A DNA stretch of 5,910 nucleotides from assembly GCA_017881545.1 (NCBI GenBank), contig JADGQU010000169.1:1-5910 (forward strand), given 5' to 3'. The translations under genes and the position numbers were made by a program. The notes below the pieces were generated by a model, which saw nothing but the letters and a program-made list of their open reading frames with translations, did no database searches and had not been told where the DNA came from. How positions within the stretch are numbered: position 1 is the stretch's first letter; each line of letters starts with the position of its first letter. Of the stretch, positions 1-5,910 are shown in pieces. Origin of the DNA: Gemmatimonadaceae bacterium (GTDB lineage: Bacteria > Gemmatimonadota > Gemmatimonadetes > Gemmatimonadales > Gemmatimonadaceae).

Positions 1-1503
1 GGAAGCATTGAACCATTTTCCGTGCTGGTGCGATGGTGCTTTCAGGAAGCGGCTTGCGAGCATCGGGGTGAGCGTCAGAGAGACGAATCCGGAAACGAGA
101 ATCGCTGTTCCGATGGTTACCGCGAATTCGTGGAAGAGACGCCCGAGAATCCCGCCCATGAACAGCAGCGGGATGAACACCGCCGTCAGCGACATGGTCA
201 TTGCGAGAATCGTGAACGCCACTTCTGCCGATCCGTCGAACGCCGCTTTCATCGGATCCTTACCCATCTCCATGTGACGGACGATGTTTTCCAGCATCAC
301 AATGGCGTCGTCCACGACGAAACCCACCGCCAGCGTGAGCGCCATCAATGACAGGTTGTCGAGTGAATACCCGAACAAGTACATGACGGCGAACGTGCCG
401 ACGAGGGACATCGGCAGCGCCAGGCTCGGGATGATGGTGGCCGATATGTTCCGCAGGAACACGAAGATCACCATGATCACGAGGAACAGCGTGAGCATCA
501 GTGTGAACTTCACATCGCCGACCGACTCTTCAATCGAGATCGACCGGTCGTAAAGGGTGTGAATTTCCACGCTCGGCGGAATTTGCGTACGGAGCGATTC
601 GACGAGGTCCTTCACGCCATTTGCGACGGCTACGGTGTTGGTTCCGGGTTGGCGCTGAATTGCCAGCACGACGGAGCGGTCGCCGTTGTACCAGCTGGCG
701 ACTTTATTGTTCTCGACGTCGTCCATGACCTGGCCGATTTCGTCGAGGTGAACAGGGGCTCCCTTTCGATACGCAACGACCATCTGCCGGAATTCCTGCG
801 CGTTCTGCAGCTGGCCATTCGCGCGGATCGTCGACGCTCTGTTCGTCCCCCAGAGGGTCCCGGTCGGCATGCTCACATTCTGCGACCCGATCGCATCGGC
901 GACTTCGTCGATCCCAATTCCGCGATTGGCGAGGGAAGTCGGATCGAGCTGAACACGGACCGCGTACTTCTGGCCGCCATATACCTGAACCTGCGCGATG
1001 CCCGGTACCATCGAGATGCGCTGTGCCATGAACGTCTCGCCGTACTCGTCGAGCTTGGACAGCGGCATCGTCTTCGACGTCAGCGCCAGGTAGAGAATCG
1101 GCTGATCGGCGGGATTCACCTTGCGGTAAGACGGCGGCAGAATTCCGAGCGGAAGACTGCGCAGCGTCTGGGAGATCGCCGCCTGAACGTCCGCGGCGGC
1201 AGCATCGATGCTGCGGTCGAGCGAGAACTGGATCGTGATCGACGTCGAGCCGAGCTGGCTCGAGGACGTCATGTTGTCGATGCCCGCGATGGTGGAGAAC
1301 TGCTTCTCGAGCGGCGTCGCGACCGCCGCGGCCATCGTCTCGGGGCTGGCTCCCGGCAGACCGGCATTTACCTGGACCGTCGGAAAATCAACCGACGGAA
1401 GATCACTCACCGGCAATCGCTTGTAGGATGCGACTCCGAAAAACAGAATCCCGATCATCACCAGGGCGGTCATGACGGGTCGACGGATGAATAGCGCTGT
1501 CAT
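1..1503 (-). CDS. RND efflux transporter permease, MdtB/MdtC-like, N-terminal 501 residues (cut by window edge)
   Basis: Inner-membrane pump of a tripartite efflux system: proton-driven export of substrates from the periplasm or inner membrane into the adaptor and outer-membrane channel. The reverse-strand frame is open from ATG at 1503 to position 1, giving 501 residues, about half of the usual ~1030. TM1 lies at about residues 9-29 (after MTALFIRRPV), followed by the first periplasmic porter loop with LPGASPETMAAAVATPLE (49-66), STIAGIDNMTSSSQLGST (70-87) and DVQAAI (105-110). TM2-TM6 follow at about 335-485. TM4 has GFVVDDAIVMLENI (394-407) with the proton-relay pair Asp398/Asp399. The wording (YRKVNP, LSLMALTLAVGFVVDDA, FAVTIG, SLTLTPM) is closest to MdtB/MdtC from memory, rather than AcrB. 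The start overlaps the adaptor stop (ATGA) and has a good ribosome site. The substrate is unknown. The C-terminal half, and any second pump gene, lie outside the window. Very sure of family, moderately of subfamily. Confidence 0.96.
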   Translation of the reverse strand, partial: MTALFIRRPVMTALVMIGILFFGVASYKRLPVSDLPSVDFPTVQVNAGLPGASPETMAAAVATPLEKQFSTIAGIDNMTSSSQLGSTSITIQFSLDRSIDAAAADVQAAISQTLRSLPLGILPPSYRKVNPADQPILYLALTSKTMPLSKLDEYGETFMAQRISMVPGIAQVQVYGGQKYAVRVQLDPTSLANRGIGIDEVADAIGSQNVSMPTGTLWGTNRASTIRANGQLQNAQEFRQMVVAYRKGAPVHLDEIGQVMDDVENNKVASWYNGDRSVVLAIQRQPGTNTVAVANGVKDLVESLRTQIPPSVEIHTLYDRSISIEESVGDVKFTLMLTLFLVIMVIFVFLRNISATIIPSLALPMSLVGTFAVMYLFGYSLDNLSLMALTLAVGFVVDDAIVMLENIVRHMEMGKDPMKAAFDGSAEVAFTILAMTMSLTAVFIPLLFMGGILGRLFHEFAVTIGTAILVSGFVSLTLTPMLASRFLKAPSHQHGKWFNAS

Positions 1504-2603
1504 TTCCGTTCCCCCTTTATCGCGACTTTGGATCCCGGGATGAGACGGGATTGACCGTCAACGATCACCTGCTCGCCATCCTCGACGCCACTCGCTATGA
1601 CGGTGAGGGAATCCACGGTGCGCGAGACCTTGACCGGCCGCTGCTTCGCAGTGCCCGCAGAATCGATCGTGTACACATACGTGCCCTGCTGCCCCGTCAA
1701 CACGGCTGGAGACGGCAGCGTCAACGCGTTTGCATCGACGTACAACTGTAGCGCGACGCTCATGTATTGCCCTGGCCACATCGTGCCTTCAGGATTACTG
1801 AACCGCGCCTTCAGCAGAACGGTTCCCGTCGTTGAATCGACGTTGTTGTCAACGAAGGCGAGGGTTCCAGACAGCGGTACCCCGGATCCCTCCGAAGGAG
1901 TCGCACGGACCAGCAACGCGTTCCCACCCCGATAGTATCTCTGGATGTCCGGTAACTGGCTCTGCGCGATCGCGAATCTCACCAGGATCGGCTGGATCTG
2001 GTTGATCACTACGAGCGGAGGCTCACTGTTCGCCTTGACGAGATTCCCCTGGCGCACGAGCAGGCTTCCGGTCCGCCCGGAGATCGGCGCGCGGATGGTC
2101 GTGTTGGCAACATCGAGGGAGGCCTTTTGAACGTTCGCGCGATCCGCCTCAACGGTGGCGGCAGCGGAAGCGGCGTTCGCTTCGGCCTGATCAGCCTGTG
2201 AGCCGGTCACGTAGCCTTCCTTGATCAGCGCGGCATACCGGGCGGCATCCCGCCGTGCGCTGACAGCCATTGCCTCGTCGCGCGTAAGCTGCGCACGCGC
2301 CTGGTTGAGTACCGCGACGTACGGACGCGAATCGATCTCGAATAGCACTTGGCCCGTCTGGACCGGCTGTCCTTCCGCGAAGGTAACGCGGTTGAGGATT
2401 CCGTTGACCTGAGACTCGACCGCCACGGTCTGCATCGGCTCGGCGACGCCGTTGGCGGTGACGATGTACGGGACCGAGGCGCGCTTGACCGTCGTTACGC
2501 TGACGGGGACGGTTGGCTGCCGCGGAGGGTCTGTCTTGGAGCAGGCGGCAATCGTGCAGAGGGCGAGAGCCGCAATGCGCGCGGAATATGAGCGCGTGCT
2601 CAT
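1500..2603 (-). CDS. RND efflux periplasmic adaptor subunit (membrane fusion protein, HlyD/AcrA family), lipoprotein
   Basis: Periplasmic adaptor that bridges the inner-membrane RND pump and the outer-membrane channel; 367 residues, typical of AcrA/MdtA-type proteins. The N-terminus is a lipoprotein signal with a hydrophobic stretch (about 9-20) and lipobox I-A-A-C, lipidated Cys21, so it is probably anchored in the inner-membrane outer leaflet. Domains in order: first half of the lipoyl domain, about 60-92 (VNGILNRVTFAEGQPVQTGQ); alpha-helical hairpin, about 96-165, rich in Ala/Gln/Arg heptads; second lipoyl half, about 168-192 (IRAPISGRTGSLLVRQGNLV); beta-barrel, about 205-290; membrane-proximal domain, about 291-362 (LPSPAVL, QRPVKV, GVEDGEQVIVDG). 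The ATG at 2601-2603 shares one base with the TAA of the outer-membrane factor gene (TAATG), and no convincing Shine-Dalgarno precedes it, so translation is probably by re-initiation. Its TGA overlaps the pump ATG. The substrate is unknown. Confidence 0.96.
   Translation of the reverse strand: MSTRSYSARIAALALCTIAACSKTDPPRQPTVPVSVTTVKRASVPYIVTANGVAEPMQTVAVESQVNGILNRVTFAEGQPVQTGQVLFEIDSRPYVAVLNQARAQLTRDEAMAVSARRDAARYAALIKEGYVTGSQADQAEANAASAAATVEADRANVQKASLDVANTTIRAPISGRTGSLLVRQGNLVKANSEPPLVVINQIQPILVRFAIAQSQLPDIQRYYRGGNALLVRATPSEGSGVPLSGTLAFVDNNVDSTTGTVLLKARFSNPEGTMWPGQYMSVALQLYVDANALTLPSPAVLTGQQGTYVYTIDSAGTAKQRPVKVSRTVDSLTVIASGVEDGEQVIVDGQSRLIPGSKVAIKGERK
1510..1516 (-). promoter_or_regulatory. 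Ribosome binding site of the RND pump gene
   Basis: Read on the minus strand the sequence is AGGGGGA, six bases before the ATG at 1503, inside the last codons of the adaptor gene. It is the clearest Shine-Dalgarno-like site in the window and supports the ATG at 1503 as the pump start. It suggests the pump gene gets its own ribosome loading in addition to coupling through the ATGA overlap. Confidence 0.6.
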
Positions 2604-4099
2604 TAATTAGCTGGGTTTGAAAGTGGACGAGACACCGCTGAATCCGCCGAAAACGGGAATGGTGCGTCGCCGTGCACGCCTAGTACTCCGGCGTCGCGGG
2701 CGAGTTGCGCGAGTGAAGTGTACCACTGCCAGCGCGATTGAACCTGCTGCGCGCTCGCATTTGCGAGCGCGGTCTGAGCCGTCAGGAGATCGATAATGCT
2801 GCCGACTCCTTCGCGATACCGTCCCGCCGCAACCTGAACCGATTGCTGGGCGCTGGTGAGGAGCTCATCGGCGGTCGCGACGCGCCGTTCCGCAGTCTGC
2901 AGCGCGTAATATGAAACGAAAACCTGCGTGATGACATCTTGCCGCGTCTGATCCGCGAGCGCGGCGATCGCATCGGCCTGTGCTCGCGCCGCCGATACGT
3001 CGTACTGATGCGAGAAGCCGTTGAATATGGGAATCGACAAACCGAGCGATACGGTGTAAGACGGGCCAGCGAACGTACTCGGCGTGGAGTATATGCGCGC
3101 TCCATTCCCACCGAGCGAGAGAGACGGAAGCTCGGCGGCTCGCGCGACGCGAACCTGCGAAGCGGCGGAGGCGGCCTGTGCGCGCGCGGCGGCGAGGTCG
3201 GGGCGATTCCGGAGCGCGTCGTTGATGACGCTGTCCACGCTCTGCGCGAGTGGCCTCACCGGAATGGCGCCCGCGACCGGCTCGAGGTCGAAAGGAAGAT
3301 TTGCGGGAAGTCCGAGGGCGGATGCGAGAGAGCCCCGCGCCGCCTGAAGATTCCCCTGTATGCTCTCGAGGTTCAACTGCTCCTGGGAAAGCGCCGTGCG
3401 CGCTTGAAGCACATCCGCGATAGTCGCGAGTCCGACTCTGTTCCGTTGCGTGGCCGCGTTGAGACTTGCTTGCGCCTGAGCGATTGCAGCTCGCTCGGCG
3501 GCGAGGAGCGCCGACGTGGCCATGTACGTGAAGTAGGCAACCTGAGCCTGGAGTACAGTTTTCTGAATCGTCGCGTTGTGCGAGAGATTCGCCGCGAAGA
3601 GGCTCTGGCGCGCGCTCTCGATCGAGCCGGAGCGGCCGCCGAAGTCGAGCAGCAGATAGTTGAGTGATAGGGACGGCCCATACTCGGTTCGCTCGCCTGC
3701 CGGCCGCGTTGCCGTTGCCGGTGATCGAATGCGAGACACATTTCCGAGGGCGTTCACGGTCGGGTAGTATTGGCCGCGGGCGGCGCCGAAGAGGTCAGCG
3801 GCGGCGCGCGCCTGTGCCCATGAAGCGCGCGTCGCGGGATTGTTGCGCAGCGCGAGATCGACTACATCGACGAGCGTGAGCTGGCGTATCCGCTGCTGCA
3901 GGTCGGCCGGGACCGCCAGCACGATCGCTGGCGTGACGACTGATTCCGGTTTTATCGCGCCCACAGGCGGCGCCCATGGAACGCTTGGCGATGGAGATGC
4001 GCCGGCCGCGCCGTTGACTCGGGGCGGACTTCCGCAGCCGCAAAGGACCGACACCAGGAGGAGTGAAATCGGTTGGAGATATCTCGGAGTTGACGACAT
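2603..4099 (-). CDS. TolC/NodT-family outer-membrane efflux lipoprotein (outer-membrane factor)
   Basis: Outer-membrane channel of the tripartite pump, forming a trimeric barrel plus periplasmic alpha-tunnel; 498 residues, normal for the OprM/NodT/CusC type. The reading frame is open upstream to 4951, but that part is antisense to icd. I chose ATG at 4097-4099 because it directly precedes a lipoprotein signal: hydrophobic residues 10-20, then lipobox L-C-G-C with Cys22 as acylation site. A Pro/Ala/Ser-rich linker (about 23-65) follows. Two OEP repeats are visible: residues ~74-265 (LTLVDVVDLALRNNP, YYPTVNALGNV, LNYLLLDFGGRSG, IADVLQARTAL) and ~288-470 (INDALRNRPDLAAAR, ELPSLSLGGNG, LGLSIPIFNGF, IIDLLTAQTAL), the usual internal duplication. 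The ribosome site is weak (GGGAA only 2 nt before ATG); an in-frame GTG at 4118-4120 would add 7 residues and cannot be excluded. It is the first gene of the efflux operon; its stop overlaps the adaptor start. Confidence 0.94.
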   Translation of the reverse strand: MSSTPRYLQPISLLLVSVLCGCGSPPRVNGAAGASPSPSVPWAPPVGAIKPESVVTPAIVLAVPADLQQRIRQLTLVDVVDLALRNNPATRASWAQARAAADLFGAARGQYYPTVNALGNVSRIRSPATATRPAGERTEYGPSLSLNYLLLDFGGRSGSIESARQSLFAANLSHNATIQKTVLQAQVAYFTYMATSALLAAERAAIAQAQASLNAATQRNRVGLATIADVLQARTALSQEQLNLESIQGNLQAARGSLASALGLPANLPFDLEPVAGAIPVRPLAQSVDSVINDALRNRPDLAAARAQAASAASQVRVARAAELPSLSLGGNGARIYSTPSTFAGPSYTVSLGLSIPIFNGFSHQYDVSAARAQADAIAALADQTRQDVITQVFVSYYALQTAERRVATADELLTSAQQSVQVAAGRYREGVGSIIDLLTAQTALANASAQQVQSRWQWYTSLAQLARDAGVLGVHGDAPFPFSADSAVSRPLSNPAN

Positions 4100-4140
4100 T
4101 ATTCCCAATACGCTATCCACACTCTTTGTGCTGATGAAAA

Positions 4141-4157
4141 GTGAAGGTTCTGTGAAG
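4141..4157 (-). promoter_or_regulatory. Tandem hexamer CTTCAC-N5-CTTCAC, candidate response-regulator box
   Basis: On the plus strand GTGAAG occurs at 4141-4146 and again at 4152-4157, separated by GTTCT. On the minus strand this reads CTTCAC-AGAAC-CTTCAC, ending 41 nt before the efflux operon start codon. Two perfect 6-bp half-sites with an 11-bp period, in direct orientation and on one face of the helix, are the layout known for OmpR/PhoB-family winged-helix regulators (for example PmrA and PhoB boxes). RND operons are often controlled by such regulators, but no regulator gene is in this window. The repeat is certain; the binding role is inferred. It could also act on icd. Confidence 0.4.
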
Positions 4158-4196
4158 CGCCTCGTTGCGCTAGATTTGGCGATTCGCATCGACCCT

Positions 4197-4201
4197 GGGA
4201 G
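4197..4201 (+). promoter_or_regulatory. Ribosome binding site of icd
   Basis: GGGAG lies three bases before the icd ATG. The motif is good but the spacing is tight compared with the usual 5-9 nt. There is no better purine run nearby, and no alternative start that fits the isocitrate dehydrogenase N-terminus better, so the ATG at 4205 is kept. Confidence 0.45.
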
Positions 4202-4204
4202 CCA

Positions 4205-5452
4205 ATGACGAAGTATACGTTCGCGAAAGTTCCGCCGCGTGGCGAAGGGATCCTCTTCAAGAATGGCGCGCTCAGCGTGCCCGACAATCCGATCATTCCG
4301 TTCGTGGAAGGCGATGGCACCGGCCCCGACATCTGGCGCGCGTCCGTTCGCGTGTTCGATGCCGCCGTCGAGCGAGCGTATCAGGGTAAGCGAAAGATCG
4401 CCTGGATGGAGGTGTTCGCGGGCGAGAAATCGTTCAAGCAGTATCAGGACTGGCTGCCCAAAGAGACGCTCGATGCGATGAAGGAGTACAGGGTTTCCAT
4501 CAAGGGGCCGCTCACCACTCCGGTAGGCGGGGGAATCCGCTCGCTGAACGTTACGCTGCGCCAGGTGCTGGATCTCTACGCCTGCATTCGTCCGGTGCGC
4601 TACTTCGAGGGAGTGGGCGCACCGGTGAAGGAGCCCGAAAAGGTCAACATCGTGATCTTCCGCGAGAACACGGAGGATGTCTACGCCGGAATCGAGTGGA
4701 AGGCCGGGTCGCCCGAGGCCGAAAAGCTCGGGGCGTTCCTGCGCAAGGAGTTCAAGAGCGACATTCGCGAGAAGTCGGCGCTTGGCATCAAGCCGATGTC
4801 CGAGTTCGGAACAAAGCGCCTCGTGGCGATGGCAATCCAGTACGCAATCGCCAAATGCAGAGAATCGGTGACACTCGTGCACAAAGGCAACATCATGAAG
4901 TTCACCGAGGGCGCGTTCCGGGACTGGGGGTACGAGGTCGCCCGCGATCAATTCCCGGAGGACACGACCACCGAAGCGGAGCTGGCGAAGGGCGGGCCGA
5001 CGGCGCGAGCCGACGCGGTGATCATACGCGACCGCATCGCCGACTCGATGTTCCAGCAGATGCTGCTGCGGCCGTCGGAGTACTCGGTGATTGCGACGCC
5101 AAATCTTAACGGGGACTATCTATCTGACGCCGCGGCGGCGCAGGTTGGTGGACTTGGAATCGCGCCCGGCGGAAACGTCGGCGATGGCGTGGCGATATTT
5201 GAAGCGACCCACGGCACCGCTCCCAAGTACGCGAATCTCAACAAGATCAATCCAGGTAGCGTCATTCTGTCGGGCGCGATGATGTTCGAGTACATGGGCT
5301 GGAACGAAGCGACGGCTCTCATCACCAAGGGAGTGGAGAACGCCATCAAGTCGAAGCGCGTGACCTACGACCTCGCGCGCCAGATGCCCGGCGCGACCGA
5401 AATCTCGACATCCGCTTTTGGCGATCAGGTGATCGCCGGGATGAAGAGCTAG
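4205..5452 (+). CDS. icd: NADP-dependent isocitrate dehydrogenase
   Basis: Converts isocitrate and NADP+ to 2-oxoglutarate, CO2 and NADPH in the TCA cycle; cytoplasmic homodimer that needs Mg2+ or Mn2+. It is 415 residues, almost exactly the length of E. coli Icd (416), and appears collinear with it. Substrate-site residues are intact: Ser113 and Asn115 in GGGIRSLNV, Arg119, Arg129, Arg153 (IFRENTEDVYAGIEWK), Tyr160, Lys227 (LVHKGNIMKFTEGAF), and metal-binding Asp280, Asp304 and Asp308 (LNGDYLSDAAAAQVGG). The coenzyme site has HGTAPKY with Lys341/Tyr342, plus Tyr388 and Arg392, matching E. coli Lys344/Tyr345/Tyr391/Arg395, the known NADP determinants; NAD-dependent enzymes have Asp/Ile at the first pair. 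Ser113 is the residue phosphorylated by AceK in enterics, but it is also a substrate ligand, so its presence does not show such regulation here. pepA follows after 3 nt, indicating cotranscription. Divergent from the efflux operon. Confidence 0.98.
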   Translation: MTKYTFAKVPPRGEGILFKNGALSVPDNPIIPFVEGDGTGPDIWRASVRVFDAAVERAYQGKRKIAWMEVFAGEKSFKQYQDWLPKETLDAMKEYRVSIKGPLTTPVGGGIRSLNVTLRQVLDLYACIRPVRYFEGVGAPVKEPEKVNIVIFRENTEDVYAGIEWKAGSPEAEKLGAFLRKEFKSDIREKSALGIKPMSEFGTKRLVAMAIQYAIAKCRESVTLVHKGNIMKFTEGAFRDWGYEVARDQFPEDTTTEAELAKGGPTARADAVIIRDRIADSMFQQMLLRPSEYSVIATPNLNGDYLSDAAAAQVGGLGIAPGGNVGDGVAIFEATHGTAPKYANLNKINPGSVILSGAMMFEYMGWNEATALITKGVENAIKSKRVTYDLARQMPGATEISTSAFGDQVIAGMKS

Positions 5453-5455
5453 CCG

Positions 5456-5910
5456 ATGCTCGCCGTCAGCATCAACTCAGCGAATCCAACCGAAGTCGGA
5501 ACCGCCTTGCTCGTCGTCGCGCTCCCGGAAAACCCAAGCCTCTCGGGAATCGCGGCGCTCGACACAGCTACGCAGGGCGCGCTCACGCGCTCGATCGAGA
5601 TGAAGGACTTCCGGGGTTCACGCGATGAGATGCTCCATCTCACCGGTGTGGCAAAGGGCCCCAGGCGACTCCTTCTGATCGGAATGGGAACCGTCACCGA
5701 TCGGCGAGCCGCGTTCAAACGCGCCGCCACCCTCGCCGCCCGCAACGCGAACCGGCTTGGCGTCGGTGAAATGGTGTGGTACTCCGGACAGATCACGCCC
5801 GAAGAAACCGAGTCGATCACAATCGGCCTGATCGCGGGGGCGTGGGAATACCCGGATCTGAAATCACCGCCGCCGGAAGCGGAGCGCAAGAAGCCGCTCG
5901 AGAGAGCGAC
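5456..5910 (+). CDS. pepA: Leucyl aminopeptidase (cytosol aminopeptidase, peptidase family M17), N-terminal domain, cut by window edge
   Basis: Predicted cytosolic hexameric metallo-exopeptidase that releases N-terminal residues such as leucine from peptides, aiding peptide turnover. Only 151 complete codons are present, covering the non-catalytic M17 N-terminal domain; the family is usually about 480-500 residues. Recognisable landmarks are DFRGSRDEMLHL (51-62), the RRLLLIGMG beta-strand motif (70-78), a following Arg/Ala-rich helix (RRAAFKRAATLAARNA, 83-98) and GLIAGAWEYPDLKS (124-137), which corresponds to the family's segment ending in a Y-x-F-like turn and K-S/T linker. The zinc-binding and catalytic residues belong to the C-terminal domain and lie outside the window, so activity cannot be judged. 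The ATG is 3 nt after the icd stop, with a weak GAAGAG at 5443-5448 as possible ribosome site, so it is probably cotranscribed with icd. The family call rests on the N-terminal domain alone. Confidence 0.88.
   Translation, partial: MLAVSINSANPTEVGTALLVVALPENPSLSGIAALDTATQGALTRSIEMKDFRGSRDEMLHLTGVAKGPRRLLLIGMGTVTDRRAAFKRAATLAARNANRLGVGEMVWYSGQITPEETESITIGLIAGAWEYPDLKSPPPEAERKKPLERA

Larger units (their letters stand above)
4100..4204. promoter_or_regulatory. Divergent intergenic region with promoters for the efflux operon (-) and icd-pepA (+)
   Basis: This 105-bp gap separates two head-to-head genes, so it must hold at least one promoter, and most likely two. On the plus strand TAGATT (4171-4176) matches the sigma-70 -10 consensus at 4 of 6 bases, but no good -35 lies 16-18 bp upstream. 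On the minus strand I find no convincing -10 between the tandem repeat at 4141-4157 and the ATG at 4099. An imperfectly placed dyad, AGCGC-CTCGTT-GCGCT, spans 4156-4171. The existence of a promoter region is inferred from gene layout; exact elements are unassigned. Confidence 0.6.

Noticed and set aside
559..1494. Plus-strand open frame of 311 codons
   Set aside because: It is antisense to the RND pump gene and extremely Arg-rich, as expected of a shadow frame in GC-rich DNA. The opposite strand gives a textbook RND sequence.
2939..3667. Plus-strand open frame of 242 codons
   Set aside because: It is antisense to the outer-membrane factor gene, has an Arg/Glu-rich low-complexity composition and no recognisable domain.
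3840..4208. Plus-strand open frame whose stop overlaps the icd start (ATGA), looking like a coupled upstream gene
   Set aside because: Most of it is antisense to the 5' end of the outer-membrane factor gene, with no recognisable family. The overlap with icd is most simply coincidence.
4100..4951. Upstream extension of the outer-membrane factor reading frame by 284 residues
   Set aside because: The extension is antisense to icd, a confident gene, has no outer-membrane factor homology, and would bury the lipoprotein signal that begins at the ATG at 4099.
5453..5455. Possible terminator or promoter between icd and pepA
   Set aside because: There are only 3 nt between the genes and no hairpin with a T-run around the icd stop, so nothing supports a transcription break.
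5449..5889. Minus-strand open frame of 146 codons
   Set aside because: It is antisense to the aminopeptidase N-terminal domain, which matches family M17 on the plus strand; the minus frame is Ser/Arg-rich with no domain.

Overview
The window comes from a Gram-negative (diderm) bacterium with fairly GC-rich DNA, by eye around 60% G+C. The outer-membrane efflux protein and two lipoprotein signal peptides show that it has an outer membrane. Nothing fixes the phylum. The gene content and style would fit a soil or environmental lineage such as Gemmatimonadota or a neighbouring phylum, but that is an impression, not a demonstrated placement.

Two transcription units diverge from a 105-bp intergenic region (4100-4204). 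Leftward (minus strand) runs a tripartite RND efflux operon in the order outer-membrane factor (2603-4099), periplasmic adaptor (1500-2603), inner-membrane RND pump (1-1503, cut by the window edge). The three genes are packed with a 1-nt (TAATG) and a 4-nt (ATGA) stop/start overlap, so they are almost certainly one transcript with coupled translation. The pump resembles the MdtB/MdtC branch of RND exporters and keeps the paired TM4 aspartates of the proton relay. Together the three products would form an envelope-spanning pump that takes substrates from the periplasm or inner membrane to the outside. The substrate cannot be read from the sequence.

Rightward (plus strand) are two housekeeping genes: icd, NADP-dependent isocitrate dehydrogenase (4205-5452, complete), and, 3 nt later, the N-terminal domain of a leucyl aminopeptidase of family M17 (5456 to the window end, truncated).

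The intergenic region carries a perfect tandem hexamer, CTTCAC-N5-CTTCAC read towards the efflux operon. Its 11-bp period is the architecture bound by OmpR/PhoB-family response regulators. It is the most interesting unexplained signal here, but it is only a prediction. I see no mobile element, CRISPR array, RNA gene or clear terminator, and no evidence of a new biological system: the genes all belong to well-known families.
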